From Tetradesmus obliquus (lineage: Eukaryota > Chlorophyta > Chlorophyceae > Sphaeropleales > Scenedesmaceae): DNA of 64,000 nucleotides. A program made the position numbers and the translations under genes. The notes beneath the pieces are model-generated. The model was not told the DNA's origin and made no database searches. It saw only the letters and a list, made by a program, of their open reading frames with translations. Shown piece by piece: positions 32,701 to 45,375 of this stretch. The stretch lies in contig CP126205.1 in NCBI GenBank assembly GCA_030272155.1, positions 1,042,501 through 1,106,500 of the forward strand. The letters are read 5' to 3'. Every line of letters starts with the position of its first letter. Positions within the stretch are counted from its first letter, which is position 1.

Positions 32701-35700
32701 TCACCAAGCTCACACTGCCGCTGCCATTCTCAGCACGCGGCAGCACCAGCCCTTCAACCCTGTTTGCCACAGTGCTGCTGTTGCTGCCGCGCACAGCAAA
32801 GCTGGTGGCGATCCACACTGGCCCTTGCTTGCCTAGCACTGGCACTTCCAGCTGCACTTGGTCTGCCACATCAGATGCCTTGCCAGTAGTGGCAACAAAC
32901 TTGATGTCCTGGGAGCCTAAGCCCTGCGCACTGAAGTTGAACCGCGCCTCTTGCTGGGCCTTGCCTTTGCCGAGTGTAACTGTCACACTCGCTGGCCCTG
33001 TCAGTGCCAGCGCATTACTGCTGCTGCTGCTGCCGGAGTCGCCGTCGCCGCTGCTGTTGTTGCTGCTGCTCTTGGGTGTCACTAGTGACGCAGTGACAGT
33101 GACGCTGGTGTCACCGGAGAGTTCGCCGGGAGCTTCCACCAGAACTCCCGCTGTGAAGTTGTCACCCGCACGGACTTGGCGAGGAAGGGAGGGTGTTAGT
33201 GACACCGCCCGCCGCACCACCAGCTCCGTCTCTGCTGCACCATAAACCACTCCAACTGCTGCCGGCTGTGATGCTGGCTTAGGTGCTGCCGCATATGCAC
33301 GCACCACGAATGTGCCAAGGCTCTCGGGTGCCGGGAAGTTCACAGTGACACTGCCATCTGCGCCTGCTGTCACTGTCTTAAACAGCGCAGTGACCCTAAA
33401 TGCTTGCTGCAAGCGCAGCTCAGCACCTGGCGCTGCTGCTGCTGCTGCGCCGCCTGCTGCACTATTCGCCGGCGCGGCAGCTGCCGCAGCAGTGCGCGGT
33501 GCGGCATTGTTTGCTGCTGCTGATTTGGCCATCATAGGCATTGGTGCTGCTGCCGGCACTGCCATTGCTGCCATGACAACACCGTCAGAGGCCACTGACT
33601 CGGCAGCGAGGCCAAAGTTGCGCGAGTTGTAGGGCACAGGGCAGGTCTGGCCCCAGGCGCATGGCCGGTAGGGGATAGGCGTGATGGGCGTGGTGAAACC
33701 TGCATCAGCGGAACGGAGGCAGCGACAGAACGTAATGGTGAAGTAAGAATGATACATGTTGAGGCTTGTAGCAGCGCAAGCTGTGATATTCCAATTACCA
33801 AGTCAGGTCTGTGACGTGGCAGGGTCAGGCATTGAAGCAAAGCTAACAGGTGGACACACAGTTGACAAGAAGGAGTGTCTGAGGCACGCTGCCACCCACA
33901 CACACAGGTGCCCTGCGCACACTGCTGCCTATAGCCTGCCCCACCTGCTAGGTAGGTAGCATCAGAAACATCCACAGCAGCTGCCTGTGGGGCCATCCCC
34001 ATGCTTCCTTGATCACTAGCCAGCGGGTAGAAGCCTCCAGGCGTGACTTGTGTGTCGACAGGCAGCCAGGGATCGAGCTTGGTCAGGCGGCGCTGCAGCG
34101 CTGCAAACGTGGCGTTGATGGCTGCGCGGCTAGTGCGCAGCGAGTTGAGGTCTGTGAGGGTGAAGTAGGTTGACAGGTCGGGCGCGATGGCAGCGCTGAC
34201 GTCCTGTTGAAGGTGGGGAGCAGGCAGCAGGAAAAGGCAGGCAGGGGCAGCAGCAGGTGGGCCGAGGTGCGTGCAATGTGTGATGCTGCAGCAGCTGTGA
34301 GTATTGCTGATGGGTCACAGGCAGGAGCTTCAGGGCGGCTAATTTGGCTGGCCAAGCTGAACAACTTCTCAGTGTAGCAGCGCAGCATTCTTTGCATAAA
34401 GCAAAAACACAACGCACTGTGGCACCCCTCCCACCTGCAGCGCGTAGGGCATAAGGTCCAGGATGGCCTTGTCCACCACCAGCAGCGTCACACCAACAAT
34501 GTTGTCTATGTAACGCTGTAACAAGGTCATACTAGAATAAACACAGCCACCAACCTGCAGCGCGTAGGGCTTGAGGTCCAAGGTGGCCTTGTCCACCACC
34601 AGCAGTGTCACACCAACAACGTGCTCTATGTGACGTTGTAACAATATCATAGTAGATTAAACACAGCCACCCACCTGCAGCGCATAGGGCATGAGGTCCA
34701 CGATGGCGTTGTCCACCACCAGCAGCGTCACCTCAGCGCCCTCTCCCTATATAACACCACAACATTCACAACTGAACCCAATGCAATGTGGCGCCCCTCC
34801 CACCTGCAGCGCGTAGGGCATCAGGTCCAGGATGGTCTTGTCCACCACCAGCAGCGTCACCCAGCAAAGCCCTACTCTTAACAGGACAACAAGCTGGCAG
34901 TATTTCAACATCATTTCTTATGCAACAAGCACAGCATTCATATTCGCATGCAATATTACCTGCAGCGCGTAGGGCATGAGGTCCAGGATGGCCTTGTCCA
35001 CCACCAGCAGCGTCACCTCAGCGCCAGGCACGGCAGCGCCTGCAGAATCTTTGACAGACACCTTGATGGCGCCCTTGCCGCTCTGCAAACAAAAGGAAGC
35101 AGACAGCAGCAAGCACCATCTGCTCAGTGCTGCTCGGTTATCTAGTAGGGCCATATGCAGCGCCAGCCACGGCTGCGCCAGCAGCATCCTTGACAGTCAC
35201 CTTAATGGTGCCGTTGCCGCTCTGCAGGCACAGCAACCACAGCCACTTGCTGAGTCAATCCTGATCAATCCTGCTCAGTTTTCCGAAGGGCCTTGTGCTG
35301 TGGATAGTGGAAAACGCACAGGGTTAGCGGCAGCTGCACAATCTCATTTGTTTGGGCTGCACACTCATGAGTTCTTGCCGCCCCAGACATCACCCTCACC
35401 TTTAGCGCCAGCACAGCCAGCCCGTCTGCTGTCTTGGCTGGTCCCTCCACAGCAGCAGCCACCCGCAGCCCCTCAGCCTGCGGCCCTGACAGCACCACAT
35501 CAGCAGACACAGTCCTGGGGGCCAGCGGGTCAAACTTATCCTATCGTCCTCACCTTTGGCGCCAGCACAGCCAGCTCGTCTTCTGTCAGGGTTGACTGCG
35601 GCATGCATAGCACGTTGCTTGCTATTTCTGCTTGCTTTTCCTTTGTCTTTCAACTATGCTCACCTTTGGCGCCAGCATTGCCAGGCCGTCTGCAGTCTTG

Positions 35701-38700
35701 GCCGGCCCCTCCACAGCAGCAGCCACCCGCAGCCCCTCAGCCTGCGGCCCTGACAGCACCACCTCAGCCGATACAGTCCTAGGGGCCAGCGGGTCAAACA
35801 TATCCAATCGACCTTACCTTTGGTACCAGCACAGCCAGCTGGTCTTCTGCCAGGGGACTGCAGCATGCTTCGCGCTCTACTTGCTTTTTCTGCTTGGCTT
35901 TCCTGTGTCTTTCCCCTACACCCACCTTTGGAGCCAGCACTGTCAGGCCGTCTGCTGTCTTGGCCTGCCCCTCCACAGCAGCAGCCACCCGCAGCCCCTC
36001 AGCCTGAGGCCCTGACAGCACCACCTCAGCAGACACAGTCCTGGGGGCCAGCGGGTCAAACAGCGCACTGGTGGGCACATCAGGCAGCTCAAAGTCCTGC
36101 GCTGCGGCTGCGGCTGTTGTACTGCCTGATGTGCTGCCTGTTGTACTGCCTGTTGTACTGCCTGATGTACCGCCAGTTGTGAAGATGCGTGGGAAGAGGA
36201 AGTTGGTCCTGTCAGTGCTGCTAGCAGTATCACCAGCAGCAGCAGCGTCAGTGGACATGAAGCGAGCTGCGCTGCTGGGGCGGCTGCTGCCATCTGCTGC
36301 TGCTTCCTGCTGCTGCTGCGCGTTGCGCTCCCGCTCAAACAGTGGAATGGTGATCCTGATGCCAAAGGGCAGGTTGCTGCGGCTGTTGCTGCTGCTGCTG
36401 CTGCGTGAGGTGGAGATGAAGCTGTTCATCTGTGCAGCAGCTGAGGCGGCGGCTGGCTGTGAGGGGCGAGCCACAGCCATGATGAGGGCGAAGCGGCAGC
36501 TGCCGCGGCACTCCTCGCCGAGGCCATTTATGGCGATAGTTGAGGGGCCAGGTGGGATCTGCAGCAGTGACCATGCAGCGGCAAGACTGGATAATGCGTG
36601 GGCATGCCCAGCAAGTGGAATACTAGCTACACAAAGACTTCTGAGAGCTGTATTCCAGTCACCTCTGTGAAAACAAACAGTTGCATCTGCCTGATCAGGG
36701 TGTTCAGGCCGCTACTGCAGTCGCAGCGCCATTCAAGCTAACGTCCCTGCCTCGGCGACACCGTTACACATGCTTTTGCCAAGTTGCTTGCTCTGGCTCA
36801 CCTGTGGCAGCACTCGGACCTCACGCTTCACTGCATTGCCCCACACCAGCAGCGCACTGGTGGGGCCCCACCAAGGGTTTTGCACCGCGAGGTTCAGCGC
36901 CCCACCCACAGTCACATTCTGCCTATCTGGCAGCAAGTTGAGCTGCGGCGGCGCCGACCAAGGTGATGCTTTCCAAAAGGATGCGTTGCGGCCGATACGC
37001 ATAGCCTCGCTGCAGCTGCCATTCACACAGCCCTTCAGGATGAACTCTCCCATGCATGGGAGTGAGAGCTGGCACTGCAAGGCGGCGCTGGCGTGGCCAG
37101 CAGGTATGCTGCAGCGCTGCTGAGTCAGCAGGGCGAGCTGCTGGGTGCTGCAGTTGGTGAGGGAGGCTGTGCCATTTGCAGCAGAGAGTGTGACCTCCAC
37201 AACTGCGCCTGCAGCAGCACGTGACAAGGGTGAGGGAGAGGGGTGATCCATCCTTCAGATGAGGTGAGGTGAAAAGCGGGCGGAAACATAACAGGCTGTT
37301 GGTGCCATGAGTTCACGCTATGTTGAGCAAAGCAGAATGCATTTTATAGGAGCAAATGCGACAAACCTTTGATGGGCGAGTCGTCGTCGTTGCTGAAGGC
37401 GTCTGCCTTGACGCCAAACTTGATGCCTGGCACATCAGTCAGCAGGTTGCGCTGCAGCTCCACCCTCACAGGGCCATCAGTGATCCTGCATGTATGGAGG
37501 CGCAAGCGCACATCACAGCAGCGGTCACGCTTGTTAGCTCACGGCACAAAAGACTTGGCATTGCTGAGCCACACTCAAAGCAGCCACCTGCAGCTTCTGG
37601 TTGTTTTCACCAAACCTGGTTGAACATTCATGGCCTGAATCCAATCTGGAGAAGAAACACTCCCCCTCCCACCTCCCCACTCTCCCCACACACACCACAT
37701 TCGATACAACTGCAGCCAGGGCAGCCAGGGTGCCACTTACTTGACTGTCTTGCTGGCAGTGATGGCCTCGCGTGTGGGCCCAATCCAGGTCACCGACAGG
37801 CGCAGGCTGTCCCCAGGCTCGCTCTGGTTTGTTTTGGGCAGCTTGCCCAGCTCAATGACAGCAGTTGCCACGCCCTGTGTGTTGGTCTTGGAAGTGACGC
37901 TGCCCTTGGCCTTGCTGCTCTCCCAGTCGAGCGTGATGTCTGCACCAGACACGTCTGATGGCAAGCAGCGATTGAGAACACAGCAGCAAGCACACAAAGC
38001 CACGTCACACTCCAAACGCATCGGGCGAGCCATGATGCATGCACACCATTTGAGATCCCCAGTGCACTAGAAAACCCTGAGCACTGCCGACCCTGGACGA
38101 GACAACAGCGAGCCGGCGCCTGCCTATGCGCTTACCTGAGCCGATGTACGACTCTGCTGTCAGCTTCACAGTCACGCTGTCAGCCGGCTTCACCCAGGCA
38201 GGTGCATCAACAGTCAGAGTGGCAGTAGGGGGCCTGGGGTCACCCACAGTGAAGCTGGCAGATGCCAGCAGATCCCCTGGCTGCTCCACAGGCACAGGCG
38301 GCAGCTTGGGTGGCACCACACCATCAAAAGTAGGAGCTACTGCTGCTGCTGCTGCACGTGGTACAGTCTGCGCTGCTGGCTCCGGCATGGCTGCTATTGC
38401 AGCTGATGCAACTGCAATGGGTTCCACTGATGAATCCACTTCTGTGAGGACGGCATTGCTGTCCTGGGAGGATTTGCGAACTGTGAAGAGCTGCACAGTG
38501 TAGCCTGCTGGTGTTGCGTCCTTAGGGACTGGCAGCGTGGCATGCACGCTGCCAAAGGTTGTGTTGACAGCTGCTGTGATGCGCGTGCTGTCGGAGGGAG
38601 ATGCGGGGTTGAAGGAGGGGGAGACCTGGATGATGACAGATGTGACATCCTTGGCGACCTCCAGCCTGGACCCGTTGCGCTTCTGGATGTAGGCTGCAGG

Positions 38701-41700
38701 AGTGAAAAGGCAAAAGAAACAACGCACAGCAGCAGCGGTAGCTGGAGGGGTAGTGGTAAGCCTGTTGCAAGGCGCAGGCTGTGCAGTGCAGAGCAGAAAG
38801 CTGGCATCAGCGGCCTAGGTTATTGCAATTCCGCGCATTCATACGACGCAGGCTTCCCAAATGGCAGTAGCATGCCCTGGCATACGTGCTGTGTGCTGCC
38901 TAGCATGGACAGGCACACTGCTCAGCAGCACCCACCTGTGATGTGCAGGTCATCTCCAGGCTTCACCAGCTGCCTGTCAAGCACAATGGTAGCAGCATAT
39001 GCTCCAGCGCTGCCTGAGTAGCCGCTCGGCAGGTTGGGCACAATCAGAGGGCCCTCGCCCTGTGCTGTGATGACTGCCGACCGCGTGGCGCTGTCATAGG
39101 TGTCTGTGCTGACGTCGAGTGTGCAGATGCCCTCAGCAGAAGTAGTGCAGCTAGGGCCCAAAGAAGCAAAGTCCTGCAGACACGTACATGCAAAGCACCA
39201 TTGCTAAAGGAACTGGACACATCACCGGTGTACATGCAATGGTGTAACTGGCAGGACTTCAGCACAGCGGAAGGAGGGTGCGACGGATGTGAGGGCACCG
39301 GGACACCAACAGCTAAGCTGCGCACCATGCACAGTTCTGCTCAGTCTGTGTGCCGTAGACGGCAGACATTGCAGCACGGCCGCTGTGCACGCCGTTTGTT
39401 ACTTGCACGCGGATTCAGCGATACAATCCAGCCGCGCTCACCTCGCTGTATCTGCTCAGGTACACCTGCACCTTTGCGCCCGCTACAGCCTTGCTGGCGC
39501 CCTGGCTGCTGGTGACCCAAGCAACCAGCTTGCCAGCCTGCCCCACGAATGCAGCCTGCAGGTTGCTCTGCGCCACCAGCAAGTTGCTGGCAAACACGTT
39601 GCGTGTGGTTGGCCAGGTCACCTCGCGGCAGCAGCTGCCAACAAAAGAGATGCCCGGCTTTCCTGGCAGCGGTAGGGTTTGGAAAGCGGGGTCTGTGGAG
39701 CTTGGGCGGGAGACGCTCGCATCTGCAGCACGCACATGACCGCGGCGGGTTGAAGCAGATTATCAGATATCCATGCTATCTGCAGTAACAAGGGGCAGCA
39801 GCAGCGTCTGGAAAGCGGGGTCTGTGGAGCTCGGGCGGGAGACACTCGAATCTGCAGCACACAGATGACCACTGCGGGTTGAAGCAATGTCATAAAGTGA
39901 TGTCACATGCAACAGCGGCCGTTTTGTCTAGGGTGCACCATAAGTCAAGCTGGACGTATCTTGCTTACAAAGTCCCCAATCGCCCAGGCATTTTGCGAAC
40001 GCAGCTTGCTCCATCGCAACGCCAAAGCCTGGTCATACAACATGTGACACCTACCAGGGTTGCCAAAAGCCGTGCTCGGCAGCCCAGAGTAACCATAGTT
40101 CAGTGCTGCCACAGCACGCGCCATGTCGCTGTTTGCTGCTGTCCCAGAGGGCACTGCAATGTCCCAGGCTTGCACCTTGTCCACGCCCTTCTCTGCTGTG
40201 CCGCGGGACACCCAGGGCCAAGGCAGGCTGGGGTTACCTTGCTGCACCTCCAGCAGGGCAACCTGAAAGGGCCGCAATACAGTGCAGCAGCAGCAGCAGG
40301 AGCAGCAGCAGCAGCAGCAGCAGGCAGGAGGATTGCAATGAGCCTTGTTGCACCACTCCAACAGGTCCACCTGACAAGAGCAGCATCAACAGAGGCATCA
40401 CATTGCAGTGTAGCACCAAAAGGAGCAGCAAAAGGTGGGAGGTTGTGTAACAAAGATGGACGGCTGATCAGTCGCAGAGCCAAACTTCCAGCTGTGTCAC
40501 ACGCATGCACCAACAGCAACCAGCACTCCTCAACACAACTGCCATAAAGCATGCACATTTCCACCCTCAGCTGCCACTGCATGCAAGCGCCTAGCTGCAG
40601 GGCGCCGCTCACCTGGTTGAGGTTGGGCCCTTGATAAGCTGCATCAAGGTCCATCGTCCACCATGTGTTGGCACTGGCCTGAAGCGGCAGACCAAAGGCA
40701 TCCTTCACCTGCACGCGAGAATGAACAGCACGCAACAGTACACGTCAGCCAGGCTGGTGGCACACGCTAAGCCAGATGCTTGCCTCACAGCAGGGCGCAC
40801 ATGTTCCTTCGGCATAATCCCAAAATTCAAATAGCAAAGCTGGTGACAAACAGCTACCTGCTGCCACATCGTGGCTTGTAATATTGTGGCTGTGTTAAAA
40901 ACAAAACGCAAGATGCACCCGGAGCCGCAGCTGCATCAGGGCGTACCTTTGCATCAACCGCAACAGTCACTCTGTTATGCTGCTTGGGGCCCAGCACCGG
41001 CACAGCAGCCTGCAGGCTGCCCTTGCTGGGCCTGGCCAGCTCAAACTGCAGATCCTTGCAGGCACTGGCCACACACAGCACCTGGCTACATCCCATGACG
41101 CAGCACAACAACACAATACACACCTGAACTACAGCCTGCAATGCAGCGCGCACCTTTGCATCAGCCGCAACAATCACCCTGTAGTGCTGCTTGAGGCCCA
41201 GCACTGGCACAGCAGCCTGCAGGCTGCCCTTGCTGGGCCTGGACAGCTCAAACTGCAGATCCTTGCAGGCACTGGCCACACACAGCACCTGGCTACATCC
41301 CATGACGCAGCACAACAACACAATACACACCTGAACTACAGCCTGCAATGCAGCGCGCACCTTTGCATCAGCCGTAACAGTCACCCTGTAGTGCTGCTTG
41401 GGCCCAGCACTGGCACAGCAGCCTGCAGGCTGCCCTTGCTGGGCCTGCACAGCTCAAATTGCAGATCCTTGCAGGCACTGGCCTCATACAGCACCTGGCT
41501 TCATCCCAAGACACAGCAAACCAAATCCCACGACGCAGCACAACAACGCAAGACACACCTGAGCTGTAGCCTGCAATGCAGCACGCACCTTTGCATCAGC
41601 CGCAACAATCACCCTGTAGTGCTGCTTGGGGCCCAGCACTGGCACGGCAGCCTGCAGGCTGCCCTTGCTGGGCCTGGACAGCTCAAACTGCAGATCCTTG

Positions 41701-44700
41701 CAGGCACTGGCCTCATCAAAGGGAGAGCTGAACGCACAAATCTTGATGAGAGGCTGCAGGGCAGACAGCTGCGTGTTGGCTGCCAGGCCATGCGGCAGCC
41801 ACATGGTCAGCCGGCGGAACCTGCAGCAGCAGGCAGCAGTGGTGCAGAATGGTTGTTTTGTCAGTACGCTGCTGCACTCCGTACTAAGCGGTTGGCTGCC
41901 AGACCAAGCGGCAGCCACATGGTCAGCGGGCGGCACCTGCAGCAGCAGGCAGCATTGGTGCGGCATGGCCGTTGTGTCAGTACGCCGCTGCACTCTGTAC
42001 TAAGCGGTTGCTGCCAGACCATGCGGCAGCCACATGGTCAGCCAGCAGTACCTGCAGCAGCAGGAAACAATGGTGCAGCATGGGTGAAGCATCAGTGCGC
42101 TGCTGCACTCTGTAATGGGCGGTTGGCTGCCAGATGACACGGCAGCCACATGGTCAGCCAGCAGTACCTACAGCAGGCAATGCGCAGCACTGCTGCCATG
42201 TCAGTGAGCAGCCACTCTGTGTGCGGAGGAGCGTGCACAGCTGCAATACCAGTGCTGCTGGAGTTGGCTTGCAGGGCAGAGAAGCAATGCGCTGCACACG
42301 TCAGTCAGCATTGCCCACAATGCGGCCAATGTGCAAAAGTTTGCAGAGAGGGATGTCCTGCATGATCTGGTCAATCACCTGACTCCGTTGTAGACGCTCT
42401 GGGACATGTTTGTGATGTTTTGGAAGTCCAGGGTGAGCGGGATGCGGAACGCTCGCAGGCCATACACCTGCAACGGTGGCCCGGGCAAGTTGCAGCAGAA
42501 TTCAGAGTACAGAGGTTTTGCAGCAGGCAAGCACCAGCAACAGGTGATGCAGGAGGGGAAGGTGCATGTCCTCCTGCAAAGCGGCCACGCATGCAGCGCC
42601 ACCCGCGATTGTCGCAAGCGGCACAGTAGCATATGATAAAGACAGCAAGCGCACGGGTCCATCTGCCAGGGCAAGCACCCCCACGCCAACATACCAGCAG
42701 CAGCGCTGGCCACAGCGCACCTGCTTGTCTGTGTCCTTGCTGACAGGCCCAGCAATCGAGCTGTAGCGCGCGCCAGCCGGCAGCCGCAGCGCCGCACTTG
42801 CGCCCGCCGCCAGCCCTGGCACGATCTTCACAACTGCACACGTGCTGTTCACCTTCAGCAGCTCTGCTGTGCTGCTGCTGCTGGGGCTGCTGCCAGCCTG
42901 TGGCTGCCCATTCGCTGCAAATATCAGGGGCCAGAAGATAGGAGGCGCTGCAGAGGTGCAGGGGCTCACAGTGATAGCCCTGCCAGAGGCTCCTAAGCCG
43001 ACAAGCTTCAGGGCTGACGCAAGCTTGGAGAGCTCAACGGGGTAGGAGAAAGACAGCGTGATGTTTCCTGCAAGCAGCAGCAGCAGCAGAGCATAAGGGA
43101 GAAGGCTGACTGCAGGAATGGGTGCAGCGGTGACCTGCTGCTGAGTATGCAGAGGGGGCTGTGCATGTAGTTCACCAGTGCATACAACACGGCAGGTTGA
43201 ATGGAAAGCAGTGCCACATGCAGTCTCATATCCGGCCGAAACAGCAACATGCATTGTCAAAGACACGAGTAGTGGGTTTGCACAATGCATGCACAGCAGG
43301 GGCAAAGCAGCAGCAGCAGCACCAGCACCAGCAGCAGCAGCTCACCATCAGGCGGCACCTCTGGCAGCTTATCATCTGGCAGGCCCAGCGTGGCACTCCA
43401 CAGCCCGTCTGTTGCATTGTCAGCAGCTGCACTGGCCACACTGACAACATCCATGACCAGGGGCTGCGTTGCCAGCGGCACCGACGCATACATGCTGTCA
43501 AGCATCAGAGGAGCACCTGCAGGACAACAACACACCGTAAGCTTGAGCGCTGTCCAAGCTGCAACTGCAATCGTAGACGCTACAGTTCAACCCTGGGGAC
43601 TGCCCCTGCAACTTAGCGGCCAGCATGGACAGGTTTGGTCGCTGCAGCGTGAAGTGTGTGCATCCAAATGTGCATCATGCCAGCCCATGTTGCGCAGCAG
43701 AACACGTTCAGCTGCACAGCACAGTGCGTGGCGGCGATGACATCTGCCACCAATGTCGTACATGCAGGATGCAAGCGGCGCACGCGTGCTGCATGCCAGT
43801 CACGCCCACCATCAAAGGACTTGAGGCCCTTGTTCCAATCAAAGCTGCATGCCAGGTCACTGGGCCACTCAACCAGTGGGTCAAAGCGTGCGATGTTTGT
43901 GGTGACCCAGCGAAGCCGGCCTGGCATGCCGCATGACAAGGAGAAGGGCACCTGCATAGCACGGAGGACATGAACTGAAGTGTCCTGCAAGCGCTTGAAT
44001 CATCTGGCCAGCACATGCAGCAGCGCCAGCAGCTTGCACGAGTGATGTATGTGAAATTGCTTGCCGTCAAAGTGCAAGCTGAATTGTGGCATGTTTCAAC
44101 AACTTGGTTTTCACCTGCTGCGTGATAATGTGAGTGAGGCCTGCTGCAACAACGACACACACTTTCCTGCAAGCACAGCCACGTACCAGGGAAGCTGGCA
44201 GCTCCTTGCTGCCCCAATCAGAGCCCAGAGCTATCACAGGCCTTGAAAACACAGCCTACACAAAAAAAGACAGGTTATTTGGTCAGTTGCTGCTATTGTT
44301 TTGCTGGCGCAGCGTGCAGAGTGCTGCTGTCAGCATGATCAGCAGGGCTACAGGGACGCCGACGGCTGACCACACCTGCACTGCCAGCAGCACCAGCTCC
44401 AACAGAACCTGTTGCTGCAGCTGTCTGTTACATCCTGGCTGCTGCTTACGGTTGCGTGCATGAATTGCCTGCCACTGCTGATGTAAGGTGCCAGTGCGGT
44501 GATGCAGGTGCTGCCGGGAAAGCATTGATGCTTTGCTGGCTAGAGCAGCCCATTACTCACTGTGAGTGCCTGGCGCCCTGTCAAGGTAACTGCTGCAGAT
44601 GCATTGCTGAGGGTAGAGACTGCTGTTGGTGTGGTCACCAGCACCCGCAAAGGAAGCTGCTCCTGCAGGAAAGCAGCCTGCGCTGCAGCTGCTGTCACCT

Positions 44701-44764
44701 GCTGTAGCAGGCATATGCTGACGACCAGCAGCATGCACGTCCCTGCAGACATGTGCATAGTCAT
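29740..44764 (-). CDS. Secreted bacterial-type alpha-2-macroglobulin with C-terminal EGF-like module
   Basis: The start is fixed by ATG at 44764, opening a signal peptide (MTMHMSAGTCMLLVVSICLL, then cleavage after AxA-type residues). First exons: 44561-44764, 44187-44255, 43810-43951 and 43346-43516, in frame. Landmarks: LRWVTTNIARFDP with EWPSDL near the N-terminus; macroglobulin beta domains; the PDxLG-like PESLGTFVVRAYA with SLPRQVRAGDNF (33.1-33.4 kb); VTLLVVDKAILDLMPYALQ (34.4-35.1 kb); a TED-like helical domain (31.47-32.30 kb); and a C-terminal block with YRGLWVQRVVQ, MPGGLEPLDP and FKAVAATSGTFTLPPVKAY. This order matches the bacterial YfhM/MagD class, which trap proteases. It ends with a Cys-rich EGF-like unit (CPKGCSGNGACN...CICDGGFSGADCG). 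Where the thioester CxEQ is expected (after VGYLPAVQ, 32.25 kb) I see NCPSGTS instead. Several exons are present in 2-5 copies, so the exact protein is unresolved. TAG stop at 29740-29742; TGTAA at 29721-29725. Confidence 0.75.
32264..32412 (-). repeat. Two copies of a short macroglobulin exon start
   Basis: The segment encoding GS.ALVRQGVNSM is present at about 32264-32300 and 32366-32411. The left copy leads into the TED-like exon; the right one (GSSKALVRQGVNSM) ends after a few codons. Confidence 0.75.
34430..35225 (-). repeat. Five-copy array of the VTLLVVDKA exon
   Basis: Copies encoding VTLLVVDKAILDLMPYALQ or variants (ATLDLKPYALQ, TILDLMPYALQ, NAIVDLMPYALQ) lie at about 34436-34495, 34555-34615, 34676-34735, 34801-34862 and 34961-35084. 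Spacing is near 120 bp, then 160 bp. All retain a CTGCAG|GTGGG-type donor. Only the rightmost carries the upstream SGKGAIKVSVKDSAGAAVPG part, of which a further piece lies at 35180-35225. Confidence 0.9.
35395..36065 (-). repeat. Three full and two partial copies of a macroglobulin exon
   Basis: The segment encoding FDPLAPRTVSAEVVLSGPQA, then EGLRVAAAVEG.AKTADGL, lies at about 35399-35530, 35661-35805 and 35925-36065. Short fragments at 35551-35590 and 35815-35865 give a period near 265 bp. Identity between copies is very high, so the event is recent. Confidence 0.9.
40940..42180 (-). repeat. Two adjoining four-copy macroglobulin exon arrays
   Basis: The segment encoding ACKDLQFEL.RPSKGSLQAA and VPVLG.KQHYRV.V.ADAKV is present at about 40946-41065, 41153-41275, 41355-41485 and 41587-41718, at a period near 210 bp. 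The preceding exon segment (RLTMWLPHGLAAN) is present at about 41775, 41890, 42004 and 42120, at a period near 115 bp. The two units are contiguous only around 41715-41830, where the protein reads straight through. Confidence 0.9.
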
Positions 44765-45375
44765 TTGAACCAACGTCTTTCCATCAACAATGATAAATCT
44801 CTGTGTGCACCATGGGCAGTGTCAAGGGTGTGCAGACGACAGGTTCAAACTGCCTGCTGCTGTCTGTTGCTCTCGGAGCTGATACTGAGCAACAGTATGA
44901 TGGCCGGTTCTCAAGCATCGTTGATCTTACATCTCAATGCGGCTGATGAACCCGGGGGCACCAGAAGTCGCTGCACGCATAGAGGTCCTGCTTGTTTACC
45001 TCGCCGAGGCTCGTGCATCGCAACCGTCCCGCCAGTCCTGGTGTTCATGCCCATCGATACTACCTTCAAGCAACCAGCATTTTAATGAACAGTCGAAATC
45101 CTGTGTGCTGCACCAGCTAGATAAAAGTCCGTTGCGAACTTTTCATCGTGTTGAAACAGGTACTGTGGCAACAACTATTAAAAAATAGAGTTGAGAAAAA
45201 TATATTTGAGAAAACAAAGATGCAAATCAACTAAGACCTGTTCAGTACACCAGAAGTTTTCCACTCAGAGAGCTGAGTGCAGCTGAGCTGCCTCAGCTGC
45301 GACCAGGGCTTTGGTTGAATGTTCCGAGCAGCTGCGATCCGCTGTGTATGCTTCAGGTAGATTAGACATGCTTGG
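44765..45375. other. Upstream region of the macroglobulin gene
   Basis: This is AT-richer sequence with few triplet tracts, including A/T-rich 45175-45240. No exon is recognised. It probably contains the macroglobulin promoter on minus. Confidence 0.45.

Noticed and set aside
31513-33632. Plus-strand open frames of 106-216 codons
   Set aside because: They are antisense shadows of long macroglobulin exons; the minus frames carry the recognisable family motifs.
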